DNA of 64,000 nt from Sipunculus nudus (taxonomy: Eukaryota > Annelida > Sipuncula > Golfingiida > Sipunculidae): contig CM049307.1 of NCBI GenBank assembly GCA_026874595.1, forward strand, positions 6,595,579-6,659,578, in the 5' to 3' direction. Under the pieces are notes generated by a model. It saw nothing but the letters and a program-made list of their open reading frames with translations, made no database searches and was not told the origin of the DNA. The position numbers and the translations under genes were made by a program. Positions 1 through 10,850 of the stretch are shown one piece after another. How positions within the stretch are numbered: position 1 is the first letter of the stretch; every line of letters starts with the position of its first letter.

Positions 1-381
1 AAAATTATATCCTCTACCCAGAGATAAAAAACTTAAGCTGCTACAGACAGTGCAAGTAAGGTAGTGGTATTTCCTGAAGTAAATATTGTGATGGTAATAG
101 AAAGTGGCAGTCAATTGACATGTAATAGAATAACGACACAATATTGTAAATATCAATAACTAAGTAAGAAAATAGCACACTTTAGATTCCAAGCAACTAG
201 AACCTTTGCTTACATGATATTTTACTTTAATAGTGAAAATCCAGTCATGCCACAAAACCAAAAGTTATTGTGTCAAAATAACATATGAGCTTATCACATG
301 ATTGTGTAACCATAACATTAAGCACTACAGCAAAATACTTAAATCCAACACTTCCCCTAATTTGAATGCTACAAACACAGG

Positions 382-1718
382 TCAGCTGGAGTCACTGACG
401 TAATTGTTCAACAGATGAGTGTTAGTAACAGAGGATTCTTCGTCTGGATCATCATCAGTATAATTCTGATGATCAGAATATGTATACATGTACCTCAGTT
501 TGTTCGGGCGTTCTTGGGCGGCTAAATATTCCATATGCAATATGCTCGATGGCTTGATGTATTTTCTCTCTTTGTTACATTTGTTCTTTCGTGCTCTTCT
601 TTTTGCATTTGAAGCATCTGCGTTTCAAAAGCAATGCGATTAGGCCAGGGGCATGATGATCTCAGTGTAGTTGCTGATGGACTTACTGAAGACCCCACTG
701 AACTAGGACCAGGTAAAGTGTCTGAAACTGATGCTGGCCCTTTAAAAGGGAAATAATCAGAAAATAAAATATCATTAAAGAAAAAAAAAATCATGATTAT
801 ATCCTTAAGGACCAAATCACCAAAAAAATGCCACTAAAGTCTTTCTTAAAGGTGGCGCCACCCTTTTTAGAAGTCAAAATCTCATAGAAAAAGTGAACAT
901 GGCAGCACTTGATACACAATAAAATAGCTTTTTAAATTTCATTAATGATAATTTATGTATACTATGGTTAAATTTATTGTAAATCACTGTAATAGGAAAT
1001 ATATAAACCCCTGCGATGCAGCTGAAGGCCCTTGTGAAGTGTCATCGAGTTGGTCCTCTGGTGATATCATTTCTTCTGTCACACGATGATCTGCTGCAGG
1101 GGTTGGCTCATTTACAGCATTGGTGATGCTATCTTCAGCCACAACTGTATCTTCTATTCCACCATTATCATTATTTCCATCAGCATCATTAGGGTTGCGA
1201 ATATCCACAAAATCTCTGTGTTGTAAATCTTGGATCTTGCGGCTGATCTCCGATTGGGAAGTAGGAGATGAGCGACCACCTTTTCTTAACAGTTTTTTTT
1301 AACGGAATGATACTTCACTTTTGGCTTGTGTTTTAAGCCGTTTCCATTGATCTCTGAGTTATTTCATGTGTCTTTTATTACCACCAGGTAGGCCATTGCT
1401 GTTAAACTGTTGATAAATATCCTGGCATGCAGCTTTCTCTTTCTTCATTGCATTGCAGTCTGTTCTTTTATTTTCTAATGCGTCAATCTTGTCTGATTCA
1501 AAACTCACAAGTACTTCTTTCTCCTCTCTCAGCCTTTTCTGGATCCGGGCAATTCTGTTTGGTTCTTTTTTTTTTCGCGTGGCATATTTACCTTTACCAC
1601 TTAACACTGTACAAGTATAAGATTCGTTTTCAAATACCTCTATGAAATCCTCTACGGTGAGTGTATGCCCAAAGTAACAATGAATATGAACTGATGTTCC
1701 ACAAGATGAATGCACCAA
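382..1718 (-). pseudogene. Decayed Myb/SANT-like (MSANTD-type) DNA-binding protein gene
   Basis: Minus-strand reading. The frame 1718-1359 carries a basic region followed by VLVSFESDKIDALENKRTDC and IYQQFNSNG. It continues in the same frame, past a TAA, into LRDQWKRLKTQAK, then past a second TAA into SEISRKIQDLQHRDFVDIRN and an acidic stretch ending near 990. This order (helix with ENK.(T/S)D, EFNS-like helix, then LRD.WK.LK) is that of Myb/SANT-like domains of the MSANTD3/4 and zeste-like class. A further piece at 815-522 has TLPGPSSVGSSVSP and TQMLQMQKEEHE, resembling the C-terminal coiled coil of MSANTD3. Another frame then gives an acidic tail ending in a stop at 382-384. The likely acceptor before GGCCAGC (about 745) does not join in phase with the upstream piece. 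Two in-frame stops and at least one frameshift indicate a pseudogene. Such proteins occur as host genes and as the Myb partner of Harbinger transposons, and I cannot tell which this is. Confidence 0.6.
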
Positions 1719-2121
1719 AAGCCCAGTACTTTGCTAAATGAAAATAACCTCACTTGTTGATCTGTTGTCACAAAAGTTTTGAAACCTTTTACTCACTATA
1801 TGAATTTATAACAAACACTACAGTATTCTGTATGAAGTACTGTCGTTTCAGCTGCGTCATCTTAGGATGTTGAACCACATACTTGTTCTTCCTGCATTCT
1901 GAACTGTTATCCTGCAAGACTTCTTGGTGGTGTTTCTGATCAATCTAATTGACTATATGTGTTAGAACAAAAACAACATAAATAAAAATAAAATACAAAA
2001 TGTTTATGTCATATCTGCAGAGTACTTTTTTTCCAAAGTTTTCACGGCAAATTGTTTTACAAGTCATATTTTACTGGATGGTATAAATAAACTGAACTGC
2101 CGTCTCTTTTATGTAGATGGG

Positions 2122-2176
2122 TAAGTGTGTGTGTATGTGTGAGTGTGTGTGTGTGTGTGTGGGGGGGGGGGGGGGG
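2122..2176. repeat. GT microsatellite ending in a 16-G run
   Basis: A GT-rich stretch at 2122-2160 runs directly into about 16 consecutive G. It is flanked by AT-rich non-coding DNA. Confidence 0.9.
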
Positions 2177-2306
2177 TTGGCATAGGCCTATAATATTTTC
2201 ATGGGGGACGACCTATCCCTATCAAAATAAATTAAATGTAAAGATTGTAATCGCCATATTCCTTGTATATTTTGTGAATATTTGATAAAATATGGTTTCA
2301 AATCAA

Positions 2307-2309
<3 letters not shown>

Positions 2310-2379
<70 letters not shown>
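2310..2379. repeat. TA microsatellite
   Basis: About 35 uninterrupted TA dinucleotides. The 66-residue open frame across it (IYIYIY...) is an artefact of the repeat. Confidence 0.95.
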
Positions 2380-2382
<3 letters not shown>

Positions 2383-3725
2383 TTGCCGAGCTAAGCCTAC
2401 AGATCAACCTTCCCCCTCCCCCAAAGCAACAAAAAAATACCAGTTCAACCGAACAATTTTCAACAGTTCAATTTTCATGTGAAGGGTTTAGTACTGGGTT
2501 TAAACAGTTAATGCTTGTTCTGACTTCATCTATTTTAGTTCTCCTTTGTGCATACCGGTTATGCCATTCCGAATCTTTTTTTTAGCCATTCCGAGATAAT
2601 GCAAATACCGGGATGTCTGCATTAGTCCGTAACTGAGAGTTTTTTCGTACATTCCATTTGAGTAATGTCCGTGAGAAGAGATACGGGATGCGTCGTGTCC
2701 TTGACGGAGAGGGGATGACTGTTAGTTAATGGTGTCTTGTGACCGAGTGCTAATGAAAGTACGTGCAGGTTCGTAACGATTTTATTGCTCGTGACAGGGT
2801 AGTTAGTGCTGTCTGTGGTTAAAACTTGGGGGTAGGTTGCATGTCATCTGCTGAGATGGTTCCGTAAGTAGAGATATGTCCGTCTATGGACAGGATCTCT
2901 AGTGGGAGAGTGTGCTGTAATTTATGATGGAGACCTGTGATCCTCTGTCCTCCGACTTTCCCGTTTCCGGTCTGGGCGTGTCAATGTCGCACCGCCTTCA
3001 CACGGCGGTTCATTAACTACCTGCGGCGTCCACTGATATCGATCGGACAGCGTTGACAGAGGGCCGCGTCGTCTGATCATAGACGCCCGATTGCAGCTTT
3101 GTAAGCAATACGTAGAAATGTTGTAATGGAGCGACTGGGCGAGTAGCCAAGGTGATGCAGTAATATTTGTGTTGTGACCCTTTGTGCAGTGAGAGATCTT
3201 CTTTCCTATTCATACACTTCGTCACTTGTTGCACAGTTTTTCATGAGGATTACAGCCGGAAGTTCAAGGGCTCTTTTTGGTAGGCTTTGAGCACCATACC
3301 AGTACGTGTTTTATTATTTATATTGTGAAACAAAGGCCTCCCGGGGGCTAGGCATCTGCAAGCGTGTCATCACTTATGTTCTATTATATCGAACGTCTCG
3401 TACATTATGCATTGTTTTGCCGAGTCTAGCCACACTGAGAGCGCATGCATTATGGTGCACCCACGGATCATATATGGACGTATGTAACAAAAACATGAGG
3501 ACGAAGGTAAAGGCCGCCAGATGTCACCACTGTACGCGTGAGAACGCCTAATGGTGACGCTGTTGCCATGGTGATTCCTTCTTGTATGACATGAACGAGT
3601 GAAGTAAGAGTCCAATCAGTCTATGGAGAAAACGTCGTAAAAACAAGTCAAACTGCAATAACAATTAAATGAAGAGCATTTTCTTGGTAAAATTATCATG
3701 GTGTTATGAATTTCATACAACAGTG
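2380..3725. other. Non-coding stretch, no gene recognised
   Basis: A moderately GC-rich segment with only short overlapping frames on both strands (for example 3306-3551 and 3370-3615). None shows a domain, a splice-site pair or a biased composition. I see no feature to name here. Confidence 0.5.
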
Positions 3726-3728
3726 TTT

Positions 3729-3779
3729 AAAAAAAACAAAAAAAAAAAAAAAAAAAACAAAAAAAACAAACAACAACAG
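3729..3779 (+). repeat. A-rich tract
   Basis: About 40 A residues broken by single C residues and ending in CAACAACAG. It could be the 3' end of an old retrotransposed sequence, but no element body was recognised upstream. Confidence 0.8.
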
Positions 3780-4048
3780 TACACAATTCTGTTTTTGAGT
3801 TTTTTTCATTGTAGGTGTACTGTTGGTAACAGTGCATCTTATAAAACCTCATATAAAGTAAGAGTGATGGACGATTTTAAGAGGTCTTTCTAGATCTTAC
3901 AATTTTGATATAATGTTTAGGTTATCTACAGGTTAAAGACCTGAACTATGGGATATTTTTTTCCCTCTTCCAACATCATGTACACACACGGAAACACAAT
4001 CAGTCATTTATTCAAAAATAAAAAGTATCTCTCTCTTCATGACTCCTG

Positions 4049-4117
4049 CTCTCTCTCTCTCTCTCTCTCTCGCACACACCAAGCCTGGCACACACACACT
4101 CACACACACACACACAT
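4049..4117. repeat. CT and CA microsatellites
   Basis: (CT)n at about 4049-4071 is followed by two CA runs separated by a short unique segment. A third CA run lies at 4799-4823. Confidence 0.9.
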
Positions 4118-4226
4118 ACGCGGATAAACATACCCGCGAGGACCTAGGTTTAACACCGCAGTTCACTGAGTTTATGACGTCTCCCTTTCATAGCGAGGAC
4201 CTACTAATCAGCATATCAAGCACACT

Positions 4227-4312
4227 GGGTTTAAACATATTTATTTATAACAGGATTATATATATAGATTACAAAAGTAGCTTATCAGGCTAATGTACAT
4301 GCTTTCCTGTAG

Positions 4313-4313
<1 letters not shown>
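4227..4313 (-). mobile_element. 3' tail of a LINE related to the one at 15238-17022
   Basis: Read on the minus strand, this shares ACAGGAAAGCATGT, GCTACTTTTGTAATC and AAATAAATATGTT in the same order as the 3' end of the LINE near 15240-15350. The end facing 4227 is the LINE 3' terminus. Only the tail is recognisable. It runs into a TA microsatellite at 4316-4395, and weak similarity may extend to about 4560. This looks like a 5'-truncated copy. Confidence 0.5.
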
Positions 4314-4315
<2 letters not shown>

Positions 4316-4363
<48 letters not shown>

Positions 4364-4395
4364 ACATATAATATGTATATATATATATATATATA
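4316..4395. repeat. Interrupted TA microsatellite
   Basis: TA-rich tract with a few interruptions (ATTATA, TACATA), immediately next to the LINE 3' tail. Confidence 0.9.
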
Positions 4396-4399
4396 TGTA

Positions 4400-5394
4400 T
4401 ATATTAACACAACATTATATAAGACATTATGGTACAAATAAAAGTACATAAAGTGTGTGAAGCTATAATATGATTAGATTAATGTAAATTCATAATCTCC
4501 GCCAAAATGAAACGAGACACGAGCAATACGATTAGAAAGAAATCCATGAAAAATGTAACAATATAATGATGTAATGTGCTCTCTCGATACAATAGGTGCA
4601 AAGCACAAAATACAAATGATAAACATATATTTACATATATGTACACTGGATGGAAAGATTAATTATTTTATCATTTTATCACGTTTTGTGTCTATTATAA
4701 ACTTTAGAACCAAGCTGCTCACAGTTTTTCTTGACAGATCAGAGGATATACCTATCATGTAGATACGAAAATATATGTTTTTTTCCTGCTTACTCCTTAC
4801 ACACACACACACACACACACACATTTCTAACCATCTTGCAAAGCTCTAAATAGATGACGCTGTCACATACACACAAAACAAAATTTCAAGCAAGACGTTC
4901 TTTCTTGGGACTTGCAAGAAGCTTCCAAGCATAGTTTCCCAGCTTTTTTTAAATGCTTTAATAATGCTTTAACAGCTTTTCGTTTGCGAGGACCCGTCTG
5001 TAAGTCCTCACAGGAAAAACAAAGTCCTCGCGCGTTTGGTGTGCAGTCAATATCGTGTCCTCTTAAGTTTGGTTACACACCGGACACACACACACTATTA
5101 TAAGAGGCGACATGCTCAGTATTTCGTTTTTGGTTTCGCCGCCAGATGTCCTTGCAGAAGAGGATAGTTTATTTGACTGCAAGGCTTGGCGGAAACGGTC
5201 ATGGGCGAAACACTGGGCCAGGTCTGACAAGGTGGTTCATCTTTTATTGATATAAATATAAATAAAACAAAAACAGTGTTTTCCACTCATAAACACTTTC
5301 GATCCGACTGATGACGGCCAAGGCTACTGGTCACGTGCACATTAAACTGATGATCGATCGGCTGTTTAGTACCATAAATATTCTAGGGACTGTA
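4400..5394. other. AT-rich non-coding DNA
   Basis: Short chance frames only. Apart from the CA run at 4799-4823 I see no repeat or gene structure. Confidence 0.45.
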
Positions 5395-6330
5395 TTCCAT
5401 GTGACCCTGACCCTGATAGTCCAGCTGTTAAGAGAAGAATTGTGCAAAAAGTGAAAGAAGCATGAAAGTTGGCATAATAGTTGGCCAGTAGATACTTAAC
5501 ACTTTCGGATATAGGGCCAAGCAGAATTCATCTGATCTTGGTCAAAATCCAAGATGGCGGCCAAGATGGCCGCCTGATTATCAAATATCAATACATTTGG
5601 TTATATTTGTCCTAGAATGCTTTCCAAGTGCACTATTACTATGTTTTTGGGGTGGATAAATTCATTTATAAGGGTTTAAAGTCTGTGAATGAATCCTGGT
5701 TTTGTTATATTGAAATTGTCCCACATTTTCCCTTGTTTACTAGCACAATGGATAGCAAACATTATTTGTCGAGTTCTGCACAGTAGTCGCATACATTGTG
5801 ATCGTAGTCAAATTAAAGTGTCATTTGCTGGCTTAGGTTTGTCTGCTTTTTCATGAATTCGGATGCTTTAATAGTAGAACAATTTTTATGCAATGTTTCT
5901 TCCTTTCTTCCTTTTAATTTCCCTTTATTTGCATGCTAACAAATATAATTCCTTTGAAGAGGTGAAGGGTGCAAAAAACTTATCTGTCGAAATCTGCAAA
6001 AAAATTAGGATTGAACTTGATAAGTCCGTAAACACTTACCATTAGAATATTTGAAACCTACATACATGTACTTAGGTTTTACGATCAGCATTCATGTAAA
6101 ACTTTGTTAAAGCAATTGGGAAATATCAAATGCATAAATCCAACTGTGTTGACATTTAAAATATATATTAATTTTACGTATTTGAGCCCAATGTCTGTTT
6201 CAATGTAATGGAATGGACAATTTGCTGAATACTGCACTTTTAAATGAAAATGTCATTTGCTGGGGTAGGTTTTATTATATTCTTATTTAATATCTGACTT
6301 CCTCTGTTTGAAATCCCTTTATTTGCATGC
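5395..6330 (+). repeat. Divergent copy of interspersed repeat X, with the CCAAGATGGCGGCC module
   Basis: Positions 5400-5750 carry the module seen four more times in the window. It starts near TAGTCCAGCTGTTAAG, continues through GAATTGTGCAAAAAGTGAAAG and a gap to ATAGGGCCAAGC, and reaches CAAGATGGCGGCCAAGATGG at about 5552-5571. The segment 5820-6240 is repeated in diverged form at 6240-6590: both contain GTCATTTGCTGG, CTTTATTTGCATGCTAAC and a TATTTGA...ATGTCTGTTT end. The module here is on the plus strand, opposite to the adjacent X copy. Confidence 0.65.
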
Positions 6331-7745
6331 TAACGAATGTATTAACTGCTTTGCCGAGGTAGAGATGAAAGAAACTTAGGTATCCTGTCTGGTATCAGTG
6401 GGAGCTTCACATTTCAGTGAAGAACAGGCAGGGTTTTCGAAAATCTACAAACATGAGATTTAATTTTACGATCAACTTAACATTCATGTAAATCTTGATT
6501 AGTGCAATAAAAAATCAAATAGTTCTGCTAAAATTTATTTACATGTTCTAGTTAAAAGTATTTGAACACCATATCTGTTTAAAAGGAAAGACTTTTATTT
6601 ATAATGAATTTAGAGTACATGCGTGCATGACAAGATACGCGCTTATGTAGAAGCTCACACCTGTTTGCTGTATGGATTCTAAGCTTCTTTTGCCATGAAG
6701 TGATAGCTTTCAGACTGTATGTTGGCAAGAAAACAGAATCCACACACATTAGAGGTGCGCAACATGTTGCTGTATGCTGCCTTTGTACTAAGGTGATGAA
6801 TGCATGAAATAACACTCATGCAGATTAATAATTTTGTGATATGGTGACGATGCAGACTTTAGACTGCATGATCGTAGGAAAGAACCGACACATGTGTCAG
6901 TAAAGTATCACTTCCATTTGCTGTGATGCAATTTTTGTGATATAAAACTTGTTCCTTCCCAACAAGTTGACATTAAAATTTACTTTGCATAATGCGTTGG
7001 TGTCAACAAAATACTTTCATTTGCTGACATTATGCACATTTGTAGATTCATGTAGTACATGCATATATTGTTAGAAAAATTCACCACATGTATGAGTCGG
7101 TGCTGCCAGGTTCAAGCTAGCTGATCTTTCATGGATGGATGCTAAGTAAATGGTACAGCAAGACGGAAGATAGTCTAATTCACAAAACAAGGTTGAAAAA
7201 TATAATGCACCCTCAGGTTCCAGACATGCATTCTTTATTCATTAACTTGATTACATAAAAATTCATAAAACTACTTCTGAATATTATTACTGAACAGAAC
7301 AGTTTATTACATTATTTTTTTTTTGTAATATTGCAAGCAAATTTTATAACCGTGCCTGAATATTTTCTTTTATACTTTGCAGGACAAGAGCGTTTTTCTT
7401 CTAGTAAAACGCCCACAATTCCAACTTACTATCGGTTCTTTTTATCTTATGTGCAAAGTACAGTCCGACCTAAAATCTTGCATTCTGTGCACATGAAGAT
7501 AAATTATTTCAATAAATGAAGCAAATATTTATTATTTCTAATTATCATTATATTTATTAAAATTTTGCATTATGTAAGCAAACGAAGTATTTTAAGACAT
7601 CACTTGGAAATGCAAAGTTAGCTTATTGGTAAGGATCATAAACCAGATTATAAAAGTAGAAGGTAAACGGAAAACTGCACAAGTGTCTACAAGTGTCCAG
7701 ATTCTGTCATGCACCATCAAAACAGTACAAAGCTAGCATATACGG

Positions 7746-7815
7746 GGTTAGAACGTTGCCTCGTGGTTAAGGACGTGTTTGTAGGTCCCCGGTTCAAACC
7801 CCGTCGATGTCGCAA
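7746..7815 (+). mobile_element. tRNA-like head of a SINE-type module inside repeat X
   Basis: An A-box-like TTGCCTCGTGG lies at 7756-7766 and a B-box-like GGTTCAAACC at 7791-7800, spaced as in a tRNA gene. The inverted X copy keeps the same layout with a better B box (GGTTCGAACC, 49943-49952). No complete cloverleaf with paired acceptor arms is evident, so this is a tRNA-derived module rather than a tRNA gene. Confidence 0.5.
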
Positions 7816-8821
7816 TGGCATAATGGTGAAATCTCGCCACAAACCATGAGATTTTCTCTAATGTCTTAACGATAGGTTATGACTTCTTTCTAACAACATA
7901 CCATCTTTATAATACGGATAACTTCATTCTCATTCAGTAGAAAGTGATACCAACAGGCCTAAATTTATCACTTTAAAAGAAAGCGTAGCATACAGCATAA
8001 TGTGATGAGCAGCTAAATATGTACTGATTCTGTCTTCATGCAAGCAAAGAGTTTTGAAGCTGCACCGTCACCTAAAGGCAAAAGAGCCACAACTTATAAA
8101 CAAATAAAATTTCTTTTACATTGATTGTACTACTTGTTATAATAGTAATACTACAAGGCACTTTCCGTGGTTTGGATGGCGAAGTGGTGGATGGAATTAG
8201 CAGGACAGGAAGAAAACAACCGATTTTGCACGGACCACAACAATCCACTATCATAGCAACATCGGGGACATAAACTTGGTCGCCAGTGAAGAGGGCCGGG
8301 CGTTTTACCAATCGACTGTCCCTTTCATTACATTTAAAGAGACATAGTGTTTAAATACTTGAAATTAACAAATATATTAAATTTCGGCAGGGTAATCAAC
8401 AAATACGTTTTACCCTTAGATGTGCTGGTAAAAAAAGGCAATTTTAGCACAATTTCAATACCAACAAAATCAGAATTCATTCACACATGTATGATACAGA
8501 CCTGGAACCCTTATAAATAAATTTTTCCATCCTAATAACATAGAAACAGTACATTTGCAATGCATTCCAAGACAAATGTAACCGACTATATTGGTATTTT
8601 ATATTTCGGTGGCCATCTTGGCCGCCATCTCGGAGTTTTAGCAAGATATTGTGATTCCGCTCGGCCCCATATCTGAACATATAGAGTATGGTCTGGAAAA
8701 TTATTATGCCAAGTTTCATTCTTCTTTCCAGGTTTTCATTTCAGTTCTTCTCAATATGCAGCTGAACTGTTGGACTAAAGGGAATGTTACCAAATCCGTG
8801 ATAAAAACCAGCTAATGAGTA

Positions 8822-8829
8822 CCTGGAAG

Positions 8830-8860
<31 letters not shown>

Positions 8861-9695
8861 TTATTCGACATAAAATTGTACATATCCATATATTGTATAT
8901 TCAATTGTTTATCTTTTCGTTTTTACTATGTCAGGAGACTGTTGTAAGGATTTTTTTTCCGCTGACACAACAGCCACCTGCAAACATTTGGTATAAGAAA
9001 GTATATATAAATATGGATGATTGAACATGTTTGATACATTTACAATGAGATGATAATAACTGTTTACAAAAATAGTGAAGGAGATTGAAAGAATTAATGG
9101 GTTTTTTAAATATGTTTGTTTGTTAATGGAGGAAAGGAAAAACAACGAAAAATTCTAATTTTTGTTACAGATGTAGCAGTTTGTTTGTGTGCAATTTTCT
9201 TTGTATGTATTTATAAAATGTTGTTTGGTGTAATTAATTAATCCTTGGAGGCTGTGGGTGTAGATTTTATCAGCAATGTTATGGTCAGTTTCATCTATGA
9301 CTTTTGGTATTTTGTTCCTCAGACTATTGTCTGCTATTTTGGTTCTTGTTTTATTTGTAGCTAGGGTGTCTTTGTGTCTTGTGTTGTGTCTGTGCGTCAT
9401 GTTTCTTGTCGATATATTAAACGTTAGGAAGAATTTTGGAAGTGCTGCATGACAATAATTATAATAAAATTTTATTATGTTTAATTTGAAAATATCCTTG
9501 ATTTTTAGGGTTTTTGATGATTTAAAGATTGGTTCTGTGTGTGCATTGTAGTTGTTATTTGTAATTATTCTTAAGGCTTTTTTTTGTAATTTTTCTAATC
9601 TATTTGTGTCAGAACCCCATATTAGGATTCCGTAATTTAATTGGGACAGAATAAGTGTATCATATATGGTTTTAAGTATGTGTATTGGTAGAAGG
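8822..9695 (-). mobile_element. 5'-truncated LINE inserted in repeat X
   Basis: Minus-strand LINE 3' end: about 540 nt of open reading frame (9695-9155), a 300-nt 3' UTR, an AATAAA just before the end, and a terminal (CTT)n tract (GAA repeats on the plus strand, 8826-8859). The flanks read GAGTACCTGG on the left and GTTGGAACCTC on the right. In X copy 2 the corresponding stretch is continuous (GAGTACCTGG...TACCTC), which locates the insertion. A short GAAG-type target duplication is possible but is blurred by the terminal repeat. Confidence 0.8.
9155..9695 (-). pseudogene. LINE ORF2 C-terminal fragment (post-RT region)
   Basis: An uninterrupted frame of about 180 codons without a start codon, cut off at its 5' end by the insertion boundary. 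It reads PIHILKTIYDTLILSQLNYG, ILIWGSDTNRLEKLQKKALR, YNAHTEPIFKSSKTLKIKD, and later YTHSLQGLINYTKQHFIN and CTQTNCYIC before a TAG at 9155-9157. The order LNYGI..WG, LQKKA.R.I, YNAHTEP.F, LKI.D, IYTHS..G, C.....CY.C is characteristic of the region after the reverse transcriptase in many metazoan non-LTR retrotransposons. The RT domain itself is missing. The frame is intact and the copy probably recent, but it cannot be autonomous. Confidence 0.75.
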
Positions 9696-9935
9696 TTGGA
9701 ACCTCAAAAATTGAATTTCTTAGTCCAAAAAACATATTATTAGAGTACTTGCGATGCTTTCTCGGGACATTTTAACTCAAGTTATTGATATTTTCTAATT
9801 TGGCGGCCATCTTGGCCGCCATCTTGGATTTTAGCCAAGATAATTTATTTTCAGCTTGGCCCATATCTTAAATTCATCAATATGAATTTTTGAACCTTTA
9901 TGAGAGGTTACAACTGTCACAATTAAATCAAGCAG

Positions 9936-10840
9936 ATGTCCAATGGGAAAGCGTCTGGTACATGCGGTATACCTCCGGGAACAGGGACATCTTCATGTTA
10001 CACGTCTCCGTCACCATATGGTACACTGCAATGTGAGACGCGACCACAGTCTGTCTTTTCAAGCAGAAAGCGAACTGGTACGACCAGCCGGGCATCTCTC
10101 TGCTTTTGATGGCAGGAAATTAGTTAAAAGTCGTGTTATCACCAACCGTGTCACATATCACATCACTGCCAACATTGCCCGTGCGTTTTTCGGCCTCTCG
10201 CGGCACATCAGACATGTTCTCCCTCCGACACATTGCCCGTGCGTTTTTCGACCTCTCGCGGCACATCAGACCTGTTCTCCCTCCGACACATTGCCCGTGC
10301 GTTTTTCGGCCTCTCGCGGCACATCAGACATGTTCTCCCTCCGACACATTACCCGTGCGTTTTTCGGCCTCTCGCGGCACATCAGACATGTTCTCCCTCC
10401 GACGGGTCCAGGAGAAGTCTAGGGAAGTTTGTGGACATCAGCAAGGCCTTTGATTTCGTTTGGAGATATTGCCTCCTGACCCTTCTGTCTGAGGTTGGTT
10501 GTCTCGCCAAAATCATAAATGTCACCCGTTCCTTCCACGGAGAAACATAAATGGCTGACCGTGTCATGGAACAAGGCTTCATCTTCGGCCCGTCTTAATC
10601 AACAATAGCACAAATGGTATTTCCTGCGATGTTTCCTGGTGCCCTCCAGACTGTGACAAAGGTTTCTGTTTCCCTTTTAAACGTATGGCTGCATATTTGT
10701 TACTCCAAGTGGCTGCGAGATCTCCTTTCCGCCGAAACTTTCTGCCTGATGTTCATACACTGGGAGATGTTCAGAGTATCGCTGATGACTTTGCCAGGGT
10801 TGTGTGACATGGACTGACCACCAGCAGCAAGAGGTACTCC
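9936..10840 (+). pseudogene. Decayed LINE reverse transcriptase with an internal 58-bp tandem expansion
   Basis: Reading across frames gives the usual order of a non-LTR reverse transcriptase: NGKASGTCGIPPG (about 9940), DATTVCLFKQKANWYDQPGI and SLLLMAG (10040-10120), FSASRGTSDMFSLR, VQEKSREV, then FVDISKAFDFVW at about 10428-10465 (RT motif A), LLSEVGCLAKIINVTRSFH, and MEQGFIFGPS (motif B region) near 10570. Frameshifts and stops interrupt every frame, and no intact YADD box was found. Similarity fades around 10840, where a 43-bp minisatellite begins. The 58-bp tandem block at 10177-10404 multiplies the segment encoding the GTSDMFSLR part. Confidence 0.75.
10177..10404 (+). repeat. 58-bp tandem repeat inside the RT remnant, about 3.9 copies
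   Basis: Units start at 10177, 10235, 10293 and 10351 with GCCCGTGCGTTTTTC (the last with ACCCG). Because 58 is not a multiple of three and the unit lacks stops in these phases, three overlapping long frames result (9943-10422, 10133-10453, 10233-10550). None of them is a gene. Confidence 0.9.
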
Positions 10841-10850
10841 ACCAACATCG

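Larger units (their letters stand above)
6330..9880 (-). repeat. Interspersed repeat X, copy 1 (about 2.7 kb, split by a LINE)
   Basis: Aligns by eye, in inverted orientation, with the segments of X copy 2 (46370-46660, 48985-51171, 55249-55440, 60770-61035). Landmarks are the tRNA-like region at 7746-7815, a peptide-like MAKWWME segment near 8183, and two CCAAGATGGCGGCC modules (read on the minus strand) around 8620 and 9810. A LINE at 8822-9695 sits between the two modules and is absent from copy 2. Most frames are broken, and the elements that mobilised X were not identified. It could be a transposable element or an old inverted segmental duplication. The extra module copies favour a repeat family. 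Confidence 0.75.

Noticed and set aside
9943-10550. Overlapping frames of 105-159 residues with repeated RAFFGLSRHIR or RFSASRGTSDMF
   Set aside because: Explained by the 58-bp expansion within a dead LINE. Only the underlying RT homology is reported.
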